This document shows positions 10,910 to 21,875 of a stretch of 64,000 nucleotides of DNA, in pieces (positions within the stretch are counted from its first letter, which is position 1; each line of letters opens with the position of its first letter). The stretch is from Mercenaria mercenaria (taxonomy: Eukaryota; Mollusca; Bivalvia; Venerida; Veneridae): NCBI RefSeq assembly GCF_021730395.1, contig NC_069361.1, positions 72,177,001-72,241,000 of the forward strand, in the 5' to 3' direction. The translations under genes were made by a program, and so were the position numbers. The notes beneath the pieces were generated by a model that was not told the origin of the DNA, searched no databases, and saw only the letters and a program-made list of their open reading frames with translations.

Positions 10910-11750
10910 TTGTTTTTCTTGTGTTCCACCATATTGATTTTAGTATTCATCCTTCCCATCCCTGTTCTGATTGCATCCGAACCCACCTATTTTGTGTAAA
11001 TGTTTCTTCTTCTTTCACAGTCTTGTGTTTCCAAGAAGTAGCACCCCTCCTTCTCTGCCCCGCTCACATATAATTTTAATATTGTAAAAATGCTGGTTGA
11101 TATTGATCTAAAAGGGAATAGGATGGGTGTCTATGCCTATGTGCTGTCCTTCAACTTTTAACATTTAGAGAAAAGCTTTATTTTCTGCTGACAACTTTAT
11201 TTTGGAAACACGCCGTTAAGTGGATGAGCTGTCAACGAATCGATGCAGTTCGCTTTTATATTTTTTTAAGATTATTGGTTTAAAAGAGATTCACACTAAC
11301 GTCTTATTGTGCTGAAGCCCAAACTGGTTTGCAAATACAATAGAGAATAAAAGTGTGCTATGTGACGGCTTGGGAGTTTGTAATGGTTTCAGATGTAAGT
11401 AATTGTTTCGCTTGAATATCATGCTTATTGTTAGTAAGACTCACTTGTCATCTGTATATGTTGTCTCACAAATAACTTCATATATTGTCTCTTACCCAAA
11501 CACTTCTATAAAGCTTAATTTGAATTTGTTTTTAACAAAGTTTTTTTTACGAGTTGACATATGAATTAATACTGGCAAGTAAATACATCATGCATAATAT
11601 GATGTGGAAGCATAGTATGAAACCAAGTAAAATAATTAGTCGGTTTGAATCTGTGTTTATAATTAGAGATAACGAAATGTGGAAACGTGATACATCTCTC
11701 ACGCCCACTAGTACCGGATACTGGATCAGTCGGGCACTGTTATACATAAT
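10910..11750. other. Gene-free spacer
   Basis: I see no gene, RNA or structured repeat in this AT-rich interval. Confidence 0.5.
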
Positions 11751-11751
11751 A

Positions 11752-12000
11752 GAGGGCCTCCGTGGCCGAGTGCTTAAGATCGCTGACTTCGAATAACTTT
11801 CCCTTTACCAAACTTTTGATATAGAAATCTTACAAGGAAACCATTCAGCTGGCTAATGGATGATTGGTGTGTCCACAAAGTGCACGTCCATACTGAAACA
11901 ATGCCCAAAGGTGTACCTGCGTCTTCCTGCACCACAAAAAGCTGGAAAGTCACCTTATCACATAAGTGGTGCCGATGTGACTCTAAACCAAAAATTGTTG
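11752..12000 (+). mobile_element. tRNA-headed SINE, 'gcctccgtggccgag' family
   Basis: The head reads GCCTCCGTGGCCGAGTGCTTAAG, an A box in a tRNA-like context. A region with 'cattcagctggcta' follows, then a tail with 'ttcctgcaccacaaaaagctggaaagtc' and 'gactctaaaccaaaaa'. Three more copies lie at 13168-13432 (plus), 16487-16712 (minus) and 27488-27772 (minus). It resembles the widespread molluscan V-type SINEs (RUDI-like), but the family name is from memory and unchecked. The B box in this copy is decayed. Confidence 0.75.
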
Positions 12001-12499
12001 TACATGCGGACTCTATCGAGAAAATATAACAACACTTCGGGTCTAAAACATCATTCAAAAACTATAATAGTAACTGTCTAAAGGAATAACCTAAATAAAG
12101 TTACAGAGGCTAGTATTGCGTGCAGCTACCTTGAAAACGCGAAAGTTTGCAGTTTTTATTGGTATTTAGCGGCAAAGCTTCTCCCAGATATACGCATGTG
12201 TGTATAATTACTTCATTTAGATGTAACAGTTACATACTTGTTAAATAAATCTCATAAGGTTTTGATAAATAAATAACAGTAGCAGTAGTTAATTTTGATT
12301 GACAGGTGAAAACGACGACATATGTTCAAGTAGCTATCGGAAAGTCGGTCTGGTTTTGAATTTCTTGCCCGAAGGGAATATACAACATTTGAAAAACAAA
12401 TCTATTTAGACAGAGCTTGATAAAACAATAAAACTGGTTAAAAAGAAATATAATAGAAAAACAAAGAAAATCAGATTAGAAGCAAACTGTATGGCGATC

Positions 12500-12805
12500 G
12501 TAATGTTCTGTAGTAGGATCATGGTGTTTTGTGCAATGTCAACACATAATGTTCTGTGCTGTGTCGAGACATGATGTTCTGTGCTGTTTCTAGATTTGAT
12601 ACTCTGTGCTGTATCCGGAAATAAAATGTTGTGCTGTCCAGAGATGATGTTTCGTGCAATGTCTAGACAGATTGCTCTGTGTTGTGTCCAGACATGATGT
12701 TCTATGATATGTGCATACATCATGTTCTCTGTGCTATGTCCAGATGTTATGTTCTGTGTTATCACCAGACATGCTGTTCTTTGCTGTGTCCAGACATTTT
12801 GTTTT
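12500..12805. repeat. Minisatellite, about 26-29 bp unit
   Basis: Around eleven degenerate units have the pattern 'gttctgtgctgtgtccagacatgat'. The units drift in sequence and in length by a few bases. Open frames through it on either strand (a repeated H/T/Q-rich peptide on the minus strand) follow from the repeat and are not called as genes. Confidence 0.85.
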
Positions 12806-13167
12806 GGCATCAGTGTTATCCGCTGTTTCAAAGTCTGACGAAATTGAGGACCTTCGTTCCTATGTATCTTGTCATGGACGAGATAGTCTCAATTGGCGAC
12901 CATCTGATTGGGAAAACAAAGAATTATTTCCAATGTTTTACCTGATGTGCATGACATGATGCATATCTTTAATCAATAGGATGCTTGAAATTAGAAGCAT
13001 TTTTTCATGAGTGAAGACTACATATGTAACCACGAGTGAAATTATATAACCTTTACAGGTAAATCAAGTATAGTTTCGTTTTTTTTTTCAGTTGAAGATT
13101 CTTTTCAATATAATGAACAAAATTTTACCCACCGTACAAGCGCAATCCAACATTAAAACTTCACAGC

Positions 13168-13432
13168 GGGGTCTCCTTAACCGGGTGGTTAAGGTCGTTG
13201 ACTTCATATCACTTACTCCTGACTTACGTGGGTTCGAGCCTCGCCTGGAACGTAGAATTCGTCATTTAAGGAAGCCCTGCAGCTGGCTTACGAAAGGTCG
13301 ATGTTTCTTCCCAGATACGCGTCGGTGATAACAAGAAATGCTCGGCGGGGCACCTGGGGTCTTCCTTCACCAGGAAAAGCTGAAAAGCCACCATACGACC
13401 TAATTGTGACAGTTAACGTTAAACCAAAAAAC
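13168..13432 (+). mobile_element. tRNA-headed SINE, second copy
   Basis: This is the best preserved copy on the plus strand. The A box is in GGTGGTTAAGGTCGTTGAC and the B box is GGGTTCGAGCC. The central segment is 'gaagccctgcagctggcttac'. The tail is 'cacctggggtcttccttcacc' then 'gttaaaccaaaaaac'. It is in the same family as 11752-12000. Confidence 0.85.
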
Positions 13433-13489
13433 AAAGAGTTCACAATCTAAGTGTGTGAAATTCGTTCATGGTCATAGCTATTATTCAAA

Positions 13490-13720
13490 TGGAAACATTT
13501 TATCTCTGTTAGAGATCTTCTATAAAGATGTAATCTTGCCGAGTTTTGAAACATGTCCAGTTCAAGAAAATGTTATCTTGTAAGTTGTTCGTAGCACATG
13601 ACCATTATGTCATAAATATGTTTTGTTTATCTATTTATGTTCATACATCATTCCGGAGAAGACATAATCAGACAATTATCTGCCTTAAACATATTCAAAC
13701 GGTATTTAGGAAAAATACAA
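13490..13720. repeat. Copy of an old dispersed unit (a)
   Basis: It shares ordered words with 18590-18850, 22440-22600, 25500-25720, 31280-31470, 33540-33680 and 50860-51010: 'ttttatctg', 'gtaatcttgc', 'gttatcttgtaa', 'cacatgaccattatgtca', 'catacatcattccg', 'gaagacataatc'. The copies are too diverged for recent duplication. Stops in all frames argue against a long exon. Confidence 0.6.
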
Positions 13721-14299
13721 TTATAAAAAAATCAAAAGTATTTGAAAATATTTACCTTTTTGTTGATGAATCGTCATATATTACGTGAAATGAATGTAAT
13801 ATCCTAAAAGAAAACAGGTGCGACTGTCCGTAGATAGATAGATTTATTTCGGCAAAGGATAACATTTACATAATTAACAAACACAATATAGAATAAAACA
13901 ATTAACATCATTAAATACTATATTATGCTAAAGAAAACCATGGCATGCTCCCAATACCAAGGATAACACAAAGCAAGCTCTTATTTCCATTGTGGTCCTT
14001 AGCATTAGTGGCATGTCATAAAGAGGTAATTATTAAAACATATTATTTAAATGAAAAATTACATCTTTATCACAAATTGAAATTATCACAGTCAGACTAT
14101 CACAAATTTTATCACACTGTTACTAATAGTATAAAAATACCTGATCATATATCTTTGATAATCCATCAAACGAAACGAAACTGTTAAAACGTTTCTGATA
14201 AATGTGTAAAAGAAAGAGCATGTCATGGCAAAATAAATGACTATATAAGATGAAAAAATGAAAAAAAATCCTGAGCCGAAACTTATACATTAAACAATA

Positions 14300-14530
14300 A
14301 AAATGCATTAAAACACATTTGACAATCACTGAATATTTTGTATTAAATGACTTTTTATAGCTACCTTAAATGAGCAAAAGTAGCAGTAAAGTTATAATTT
14401 CCGACTTTTGTTAAGCATTAAAACACGTTAAAAAGAAAACATTTGACAATCATTGAATGCTTTGCATTAAATGACTTTTGATAGCTACCTTAAATGAGCA
14501 GAAGCAGAAGTAAAATTATAATTTTGTTAA
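14300..14530. repeat. Tandem duplication, about 112 bp, two copies
   Basis: Two adjacent units share 'gcattaaaacac', 'tttgacaatca', 'aaatgactttt' and 'tagctaccttaaatgagca'. The second starts near 14415. Non-coding. Confidence 0.8.
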
Positions 14531-15025
14531 GGTTTAACAGTTGCAAACTGCACGTCAATATAATTGTCTGAAATCCTTAATGATTCAAATACTAGTAGTC
14601 CGCTAGAAACAAACAAATACCATACATTTAATATTCTACAGGGGACTGAGTAATTTTGAAAATTTCAAAAATCTTGAGTAGTATTAACGAAACTCTGACC
14701 CTAAGGGTCTAATTTCATTATAAATGTTGGTGTAAAATCCATTGTTTGCTGCATTGAATTTGAATGCATTTGAATTATTTACAGTAATTGTGTTTGCATA
14801 CAAGTTATTAACTTGGCAAACCAATTTTTGGACAAAGTTTTAAATAGGAATACTCCGATGAAGACTGGTTTTAAACCATTAAGTTTAACTAAGATTACAG
14901 TGACATATTCAAAACTGTGTTTAGGCTTTACTTGATTATAACATAATCAAGAACTTGTAATAAAACCCTGTTACAGTGTTGAAAACTGTAAGACTCGTTT
15001 CAATTTAATGAGCGATTTTTATTTC
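14531..15025. other. Gene-free spacer
   Basis: AT-rich sequence; nothing recognised. Confidence 0.5.
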
Positions 15026-15029
15026 TGCA

Positions 15030-15232
15030 ATTCTTTGTTTGTTTGTTTTGGTTTTAACGCCGTTTTTCAACAGTATTTCAGTCATGTAACGGCGGGCAGT
15101 TAACCTAACCAGTGTTCCTGGATCCTGTACCAGTACAAACCTGTTCTCCGCAAGTAACTGCCAACTTCCCCACATGAATCAGAGGTGGAGGACTAATGAT
15201 TTCAGACACAATGTCGTTTATCAAATAGTAAC
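15030..15232 (-). mobile_element. 5'-truncated tRNA-derived SINE (minus)
   Basis: The reverse complement matches the body of the 5588-5837 copy: 'gtcctccacctctgat', 'acttgcggagaacagg', 'aacactggttaggttaactgcccgcc' and the 'ggcgttaaaaccaaaac' end. The tRNA-like head is absent. Confidence 0.8.
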
Positions 15233-15570
15233 GTAACTTGTAATTTATTCAAATGATTGCTTTCTGTCCTTGAAGAATTTAGTGAAGACACAATAATAAA
15301 TTTTAGTGACTTCATTAATATTTCACTCCATACTATCATTTCTGATATTGAATATCTTTTTGATCGTCTGTTTGATTAATTACTTCTGTGTTTGTACTTT
15401 TTCGAAAAATTCAAAACCATGTTATGAAAATTGATAACAACACCAGCATTTTCTCAGACAACCCTTTAAATTTTATAGACGTCAAAACTTAAAATGAACT
15501 TGTTCTTATGCAGAGGAAAAAGAATCCTTCAAGCATCAGTAGAAAAAAGAATGTTTCAGTGCTCAATTAA

Positions 15571-15763
15571 CCCTTAGCCTGCTGGCGGCAAGTGATTCGA
15601 ATCTGCCATTGCGACCAGAACAGACTAAGATCAGCCTGCACATCCGTGCAGTCTGATCATGGTCTGCACTGTTCGCCATTCAGTCAGTATCTTTTTATAG
15701 TTAATGGTAATGTCCAAATTGAAAGATGGACAAGTTCATTATAGAAATTTAGCAGGGTAAGGG
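15571..15763 (+). mobile_element. Miniature inverted-repeat element, TTAA-flanked family
   Basis: The left end CCCTTAGCCTGCTGG follows a TTAA at 15567-15570. The right end TTTAGCAGGGTAAGGG is followed by TAAT, a one-base decay of TTAA. The interior contains 'gcctgcacatccgtgcagtctgatcatg' and 'tccaaattgaaagatggaca'. Two more copies lie at 45025-45229 and 56272-56476. The TTAA target fits the piggyBac superfamily. Confidence 0.85.
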
Positions 15764-15767
15764 TAAT

Positions 15768-16486
15768 TTGGCCGGTCTCTAAACTTCAGCATACAACTGT
15801 TTGTATCCGAGCAGAAATTTGAAATATACCAAAGCTGCATTCTGAGAATGGTGAGGCTATAGGGTAACTGCATGTGTATGGAAACAATGTCCGTCGTAAT
15901 TTCCACCCGTTATCACAAATATACCGGCATATCTTAATAAAATGTTAATATATCGGTATACTAGAATACATAAGAAAAGACAACAATGTTAGAAGAGTGA
16001 ATGTAACGGCTGTGCCAGAAAAAAATGAACTGAAATTTTTATTAATAATCTTGACTGCAACAGAATTATGGTCATCGTATACGTTTCTTAACTAATACTT
16101 TGTCTGATACGTATAACTTAATGTAGGGGAAATGACACAATATTTTTGAATGTCTTTGTTACTACAGGCGGGTTGCCTGGAGACTTTTGTCAAAAGTTTT
16201 ATGTTTGCTAATAACATGGATAAGCAGAACAACGCGCAGAAATGTCAGACAGATAAATGAGTCTTTATAAGTTCATTCACTAGTTAAATAAAGTAATTTC
16301 GTGTTCAATTTTCTTGAAGCTCATAGACAGATTAAAAGAAATGTACTATCAAAAGTCTTGTAGCGGTGGTGCTCGCAATTTCGATTTTAAAGTGCAATGT
16401 CCTTTCTTTTAATTTCACAGAGGTTAGTAAACTAAACTAACTTTAAAAAAAATGAGAAAAAGAAAGTAAATAAATAAAACTAAAAT
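15768..16486. other. Gene-free spacer
   Basis: No gene or repeat recognised. Confidence 0.5.
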
Positions 16487-16712
16487 TTATTTATTTTATT
16501 TTATTGGGTTTAAAGTCGCACCGACACAATTATAGGTCATATGGCGACTTTCCAGCATTGATTGTGGAGGAAGAATCCAGGTGCCCCTCCGTGCATTATT
16601 TCATCGCGAGCGGACACCTGGGTAAAACCAACGACCTTTCGTAAGCCAGCTGGATGGCTTCCTCACATGAAGAATTCAACGCCCCGAGTGCGGCTCGAAC
16701 CCACATCGATGA
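16487..16712 (-). mobile_element. tRNA-derived SINE, minus strand, head truncated
   Basis: On the minus strand the B-box GGTTCGAGCC, the central 'gaagccatccagctggcttac', the 'gcacctggattcttcctccac' block, 'gccatatgacctataattg' and a T/A-rich end are visible. This is the same family as 11752-12000. The A-box part of the head is missing. Confidence 0.85.
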
Positions 16713-17184
16713 GGGAAAACTAAAAAGGAAATAAAATAAAGAGGACAACGTATTTGTGTATTCGAGTATATTGTTAGTCAAGTTTGTCTGGTGTGATACG
16801 TGGAAGCATACATATCAATATTTAAAGCTAAAATTGTCAGTAACTATATTATCTGCTCTAAGTATAGTTATATAGTTGTGCGTATTTATCAAAATTGATA
16901 AAATTGCAACGAAGGAAGGAGTCCGTCGAGTTTACATTCCTATGCTGAGAATAAAATTAAAGATAAAGTCCAGACTGAAAATTGAAAACAATACAAAAAA
17001 AAAAATCAACTTTTTACGACTTCTTCTCATATATTGCTTGACAGATATTCAAAAACGCGTGTTTGGTTTGCGAAAATAAAAAACTCTCCGAAAAATAAAA
17101 AGTGAACGTCCCACTTGGAATCAGTGTAATTATATTGTCTTGTCCTTTTAAATCATGGACTACTTTCAATATATCTCTATGATA
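16713..17184. other. Gene-free spacer
   Basis: AT-rich sequence. The small open frame at 16876-17079 has no visible family features, and I do not call it. Confidence 0.5.
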
Positions 17185-17287
17185 GAGGCTCACTTAAGAC
17201 AGGGGGTGTTGTACATTTCATTACTTCTCGTGAACAAATTCAATCAAAATATGTTGTTCTTTTACTTGATGCATTTTGTGCATCCAA
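17185..17287 (+). repeat. Fragment of 'tgttgcacatttcattacctct' interspersed family
   Basis: The words 'ggtgttgtacatttcattacttctcgtgaaca' and 'aattcaatcaaa' match the better copy at 26850-26960. The family also occurs at 24091-24804 and, inverted, at 43020-43400. Its right edge grades into the tandem repeat at 17288. Confidence 0.65.
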
Positions 17288-17527
17288 AGGATCTTTCTGT
17301 AGATTTTATTGCATGTAAGCTATTTTAAATGATCTTTCTGTAGATTTTATTGCATGTAAGCTATTTTAAGGGATCTTTCTGTAGATTTTATTGCATGTAA
17401 GCTATTTTAAATGATCTTTCTGTAGATATTGCATATAAGCTATTTTAAATGATCTTTCTGTAGATATTGCATATAAGCTATTTTAAAGGATCTATCTATA
17501 GATGCTATTGCATATAAGCTATTTAAA
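17288..17527. repeat. Tandem repeat, six units of about 38-42 bp
   Basis: The unit is 'gatctttctgtagattttattgcatgtaagctattttaaa', repeated six times. The first three units are nearly identical, and units 4-5 are shortened by a few bases. Its founding unit resembles the right part of the interspersed element at 26850-26990 ('aaaggatccttttacagattttatt'), so it probably expanded from within that element. Confidence 0.9.
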
Positions 17528-18589
17528 TGAAGAATTGTTTCCTTACAAACTTTTGTAAATCAGTTCCATGACACCAAATTTGGACCTCCACAGGGGCCAG
17601 TGTTTTGACATAGGTTTTAATATGGTACACTTTATATGAAACAGTTTCTTATGTTCCACTGCCAATATTGTCCTTGGCGGGTTGATCTAAGTATTGGACC
17701 GCTATAGGGGTTCATGGCTTTACAAAGAGTACCATTTTTAGATTTTTAAAAGTCATTAAATTTAAAGTGCAAGATAAATTGAATTGTTTTAATGATAAGG
17801 AGATTAAATACGCATGTTAGGCACTGAGGAACAAAGTTTAGTTAATTAAAATGATATAAATATACAGATGTTTCCTAATTAAGCCATTATACTAAAAACG
17901 CTGCTTTATTTTGATTTTATGTCAGAATATCTGAATGAAACGCGATGCTTCTGATAGAAATGTAACTTGGATTACCTGGTTGAAAATCAATGTGATAATA
18001 TTCTTTGATGATAGAGAAGAGAAATGTTTGTACAATCCTTTTTTGATGGAACATTGTGCTTGTCATATAGAACTATCACATAGTTAATGACCGAAATTTT
18101 CTCCGAACAAGAAGTGTCATGATACTTAAAGATAAAAAGAAAGTCATGGTTTTCATATCAAGTGAAAACATATGAAACATCTTAATGAATATAAACAGGA
18201 ATTCTCAAAATTGCTGTAAATGTTTAAAAAGTATTCAAAATAAGCAATCTAAATAAATAGTTATCGACTAATGAAATCACATTTTAGATCAACTGTCCAC
18301 TTTTATTGAATGACGATTTTGAAGAATTTCTTTCCAGGTATTAAACTTATTTTAGACAAATTTGATACGCTTGAAAACATTTTTCCAAACACAGCTTGCA
18401 AGCAAAAGATATGTCGCAAATTAATTCCCTCCAAAGAATACATTTTCTGTATACAAGATTCTTTCAGACAGTACGGAAAGTAAGTTGTTCAACCATAGCT
18501 GTCAGTAAATATTGCAAAACTTTTCAAGCCGATCATTTATTCCAAATACATGAACAAAATAACAAACAAATCTAATGTAAAATCGCTAT
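17528..18589. other. Gene-free stretch
   Basis: AT-rich, no coding or structural signal recognised. Confidence 0.5.
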
Positions 18590-18850
18590 CAATCATAGTT
18601 CTTTTTCAAATGAAATATTTTATCTGAATAAATAATCCCCTCTCATGACGTAATCTTGCAAAGTTGTGATATATGTCCTCTTCAAAAAATAGTGTTATCT
18701 TGTAATATGTTTTTCATGTAGCCGTTCTGTTGTCAATAGCTGGCACTTATCTGCTGGGTTCCATAGATCATTCCATTGATGATATATCCAGACAATTATC
18801 AGTCTGACAAATATCCAAAAGTATAAAGGAAAGAAGCACCATAAGACTTA
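18590..18850. repeat. Copy of old dispersed unit (b)
   Basis: It aligns with 13490-13720 and 25500-25720 through 'gacgtaatcttgcaaagttgtgatatat', 'tgttatcttgtaatatgtt', 'agatcattcc' and 'gacaattatc'. Similarity continues downstream at 19080-19210, which matches 22665-22800 ('caaaa.atggttggaa', 'actgaagt', 'tttctttgttttaaaa'), so the ancient unit was longer than 250 bp. Confidence 0.6.
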
Positions 18851-20850
18851 AATATATTTTCTAACCTAAGAAAAAGTAATGCTTCACTTTCCATAGTCAA
18901 AACAATATTGCATTACTTCAGTTTAGAGAGAATCTGATTCTGATGTCAAATTTTTATTTTCGCTCTTTTTTTGTTTTCAAATGTAACGATCAATGTACGA
19001 AACATATTTGTCATAATATAATTATTCAGATCAAGCATTGTAAAATGATTATCATATCGCAAAAAAATTGAAGTAAACTTAATCTAACTGTGCAGATCTT
19101 TGAAGCAAAAATGGTTGGAACTGAAGTGTGCTGTGCGACCGTGAGAGTAGTTTTAGTGAACTGCGAGTGAAAGAAGATAGTAATTCGACAAAATAATTTC
19201 TTTGTTTTAAAAATATGAACGTTCTACATGTCAGCTAGTTATTGTTTAACAGAGCTCTGTGTAACAGTTATAGCTTTCATGTCTTGTTTACTACTAAACG
19301 CCTTTGTTAGTTTCAGATTCACTCGAAGCAAGTGGCCAAAGACCACTGTTAATTTTGCTTTTGTACGTAATATTCCACATAGACACTGTGCAATATTGCA
19401 AAGTTCCTTGCATTACACCCACACGCACACCCCCTCCCCCCGTCCAAAAGAAAAGAAAGAAAAAGAAAAACTGCACCAATCAGCCACATTAAACATCGGG
19501 TTGGCCGGCTCTGTTTTCCAAATCACATAACGAAGGGTCTCTTATCGGCCGTAAACAGGCAAAACTGGCCCATGAACATTTCAGGTCATACATATTCTGA
19601 CAAACTGTACATGTAACAACTAGTCCATATCTCCTCTATTAAATTATGCTGTTTGTTTGCAAGTTTTTCATTCAAAACTTTATCAATGTTTATAATCAAA
19701 CAGAGGAACTATTTTCCGCGTAACCGTTTCCTTATTTTAGTCAACCAAGGGCAAGTAAATGTGGTTTTGTGCCTATTTATTTTGCGTAAATCAAGGTTCA
19801 ATGATTCACTTAAACGCAGTTTGACATAATAATTTATCAGTTATATTTGACCGGTAATATCGTCAAGTTTATTATACATTAAAACCTTATCATACACAGT
19901 GTTAATTATTTGTTTGTCATAAAATAACCTTAATAAAGTTGCAATAACTCGTTTCATATTGCTGCCAATCTCTAACTGACATCTGCTTACGTAGATCCGT
20001 CTTATCAAAGCGGAACTATTGTGACCATATTACTTTTATTAGCTGTTCTAAGAGCCCCCGTGTACTTGATATTAACCAGAAATGTACGATTGTCATTAGA
20101 CAAACAAGTTGACTGGAGTAAGGGTGATCGACGATAATAGAATTACTTCGTATAATAATATTTAGCTACTTTATAAAAATAAAGCAATAACATTATCGGT
20201 CATTTGTAAGGTGTAACAGTGCAAAGCTTTTAACTGACTCCACGCATGGTTTTGAGGTTATTTCAAGAATTTTAAAAATATCACATTTCCGAGAAAACAC
20301 CGTGAATCTCTAGATTTTAATAAAATATTCGCCATGTGAATTGCGAACAGCAACATGTTAAAACAAAATGTGCTCTGGAAGAGACTGAATTCGGGACTAG
20401 TGTATATAGCCAATTTGATTGGTTTCTTGTGGTAATTCAAAATATGGAAAAAAAGACTGCAAACAAAGTATAAAATAAGAAATCTTATAAAAACTAAGGG
20501 GAAGGGGGATTTATTTTGCTATAATGATGAAATCTAACTTTTCATTTTACCGGTAACCAGCTGTTCATTTTATGCAGGATATTTCAAGAAAATGGGGAAA
20601 CCAATCTTGTATTACAAATATAACATTCGATAATTTTATATACATTCGTATTGTTTTCTTTCCGGAAGGGAAAGTATCTATGGTGCTAGCTTTCTTAGGA
20701 AAGATGAGAAAGTTTTAAACAACGATTCATACAACTGATAATATCTTTTTTTATGTATTATACATAAGATATTTTTATGTAAAACTGATCCAGAATCTAT
20801 ATTTATATGAGGTCAAACTTACGAACTGATAGTCTTATTAACCTTTTACA
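18851..20850. other. Gene-free stretch
   Basis: The only structure is the extension of the ancient unit at 19080-19210 and a CCCCCTCCCCCC patch near 19430. No exon or RNA gene recognised. Confidence 0.5.
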
Positions 20851-21260
20851 ATGCACGTACTCGTGCTTCGTTAAAACGGCTTCACATTCGGCTGCATGAC
20901 ATCAAATTTTGATATGCCGCTCCAAATCACACAACACGGTTTCAGTATGCATAAGACGGCGCCAAACTTTAATGAATCCTTTCATTTTATACTGCACGAA
21001 CTCATGTTGCGCTAAACGTCTTCACATTGGACTGCATGGTATCAAGTTTTTATACACCGCTCTTAATTACACAAACAGTTTCAATGTGCATTAGACGGCG
21101 TCAAGTTGTAATAAACCATTTCATTTTACACTGCATGTACTTATGTTGTGTTAAACGGCTTCACATTGAGCTGCATGGTATCATGTTTTGTTGGATGATT
21201 GCATGCATTACGGTGAATCGCAACAAGTTTTTCAATGCATCGTTCCATGTTTAAATGGAT
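20850..21260. repeat. Tandem repeat, about 135 bp, two and a half units
   Basis: Units starting near 20850, 20986 and 21121 share 'tgcacgtactcgtg.t.cgttaaacggcttcacatt', 'gctgcatg..atcaa', 'cacggtttca.t.tgcat.agacggcg' and 'tttcattttacactgca'. The unit seems built from shorter 'ctgcatg...tcaagtttt' phrases. Non-coding. Confidence 0.8.
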
Positions 21261-21639
21261 GGAATTAAGTTTTGTATTAAATGGTTTCAAAATACAATGC
21301 GTTGACTGCAAATATATTGGACAGGGTAGTGTTTTAGACTAGACGACGTTGAAATGCACTGCACTTACTGACTTGTTTATGAATGGATTGTATATTTACT
21401 AATTTTGGCGGTTACCGCCGCCCATAGAGATTTTAAAAAGGTCCTTTTTCATGTTGACTTAAAGTGTAAGTAGCTGCCCCAGATGTAAGATTTTTCAGTA
21501 CTTGATAGCTGTGGACCTAGACATTTCAGAAATATTTCATGGAATATTTTCAAAATGAATCTCGTGAAATAAATGTTGATTCTATGGAAGCGTGAAAGGC
21601 CATCAGACGTTAATACGTTTTATTACGCTACAGTCTCTG

Positions 21640-21875
21640 TGGAAAGGATATACAGATTTCCTAAAATGCATTTTTATAGCTATTTTGTCTCAAACATCTG
21701 TTTCAGTTGAAAAAAAGTATCATTTTTAGAAAAAAAACAATGATTTTCCTAATATACAGATTTCCAAAAAATGCAGTTTTTATAGCTATTCTGTTTTCCT
21801 ACAAACGTGAATCTTGAAAAAGCATCTGATTCAGTTTTAGAAAAAAGACGATTTTCTTAATATTCTTAGGACGGT
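21640..21875. repeat. Tandem duplication, about 110 bp
   Basis: Two adjacent units share 'atatacagatttcc', 'aaaatgca.tttttatagctatt', 'catctg.ttcagtt' and 'agaaaaaa'. Non-coding. Confidence 0.75.

Noticed and set aside
17288-17527. CRISPR-like array
   Set aside because: Units are contiguous with no unique spacers, in a eukaryotic AT-rich context.
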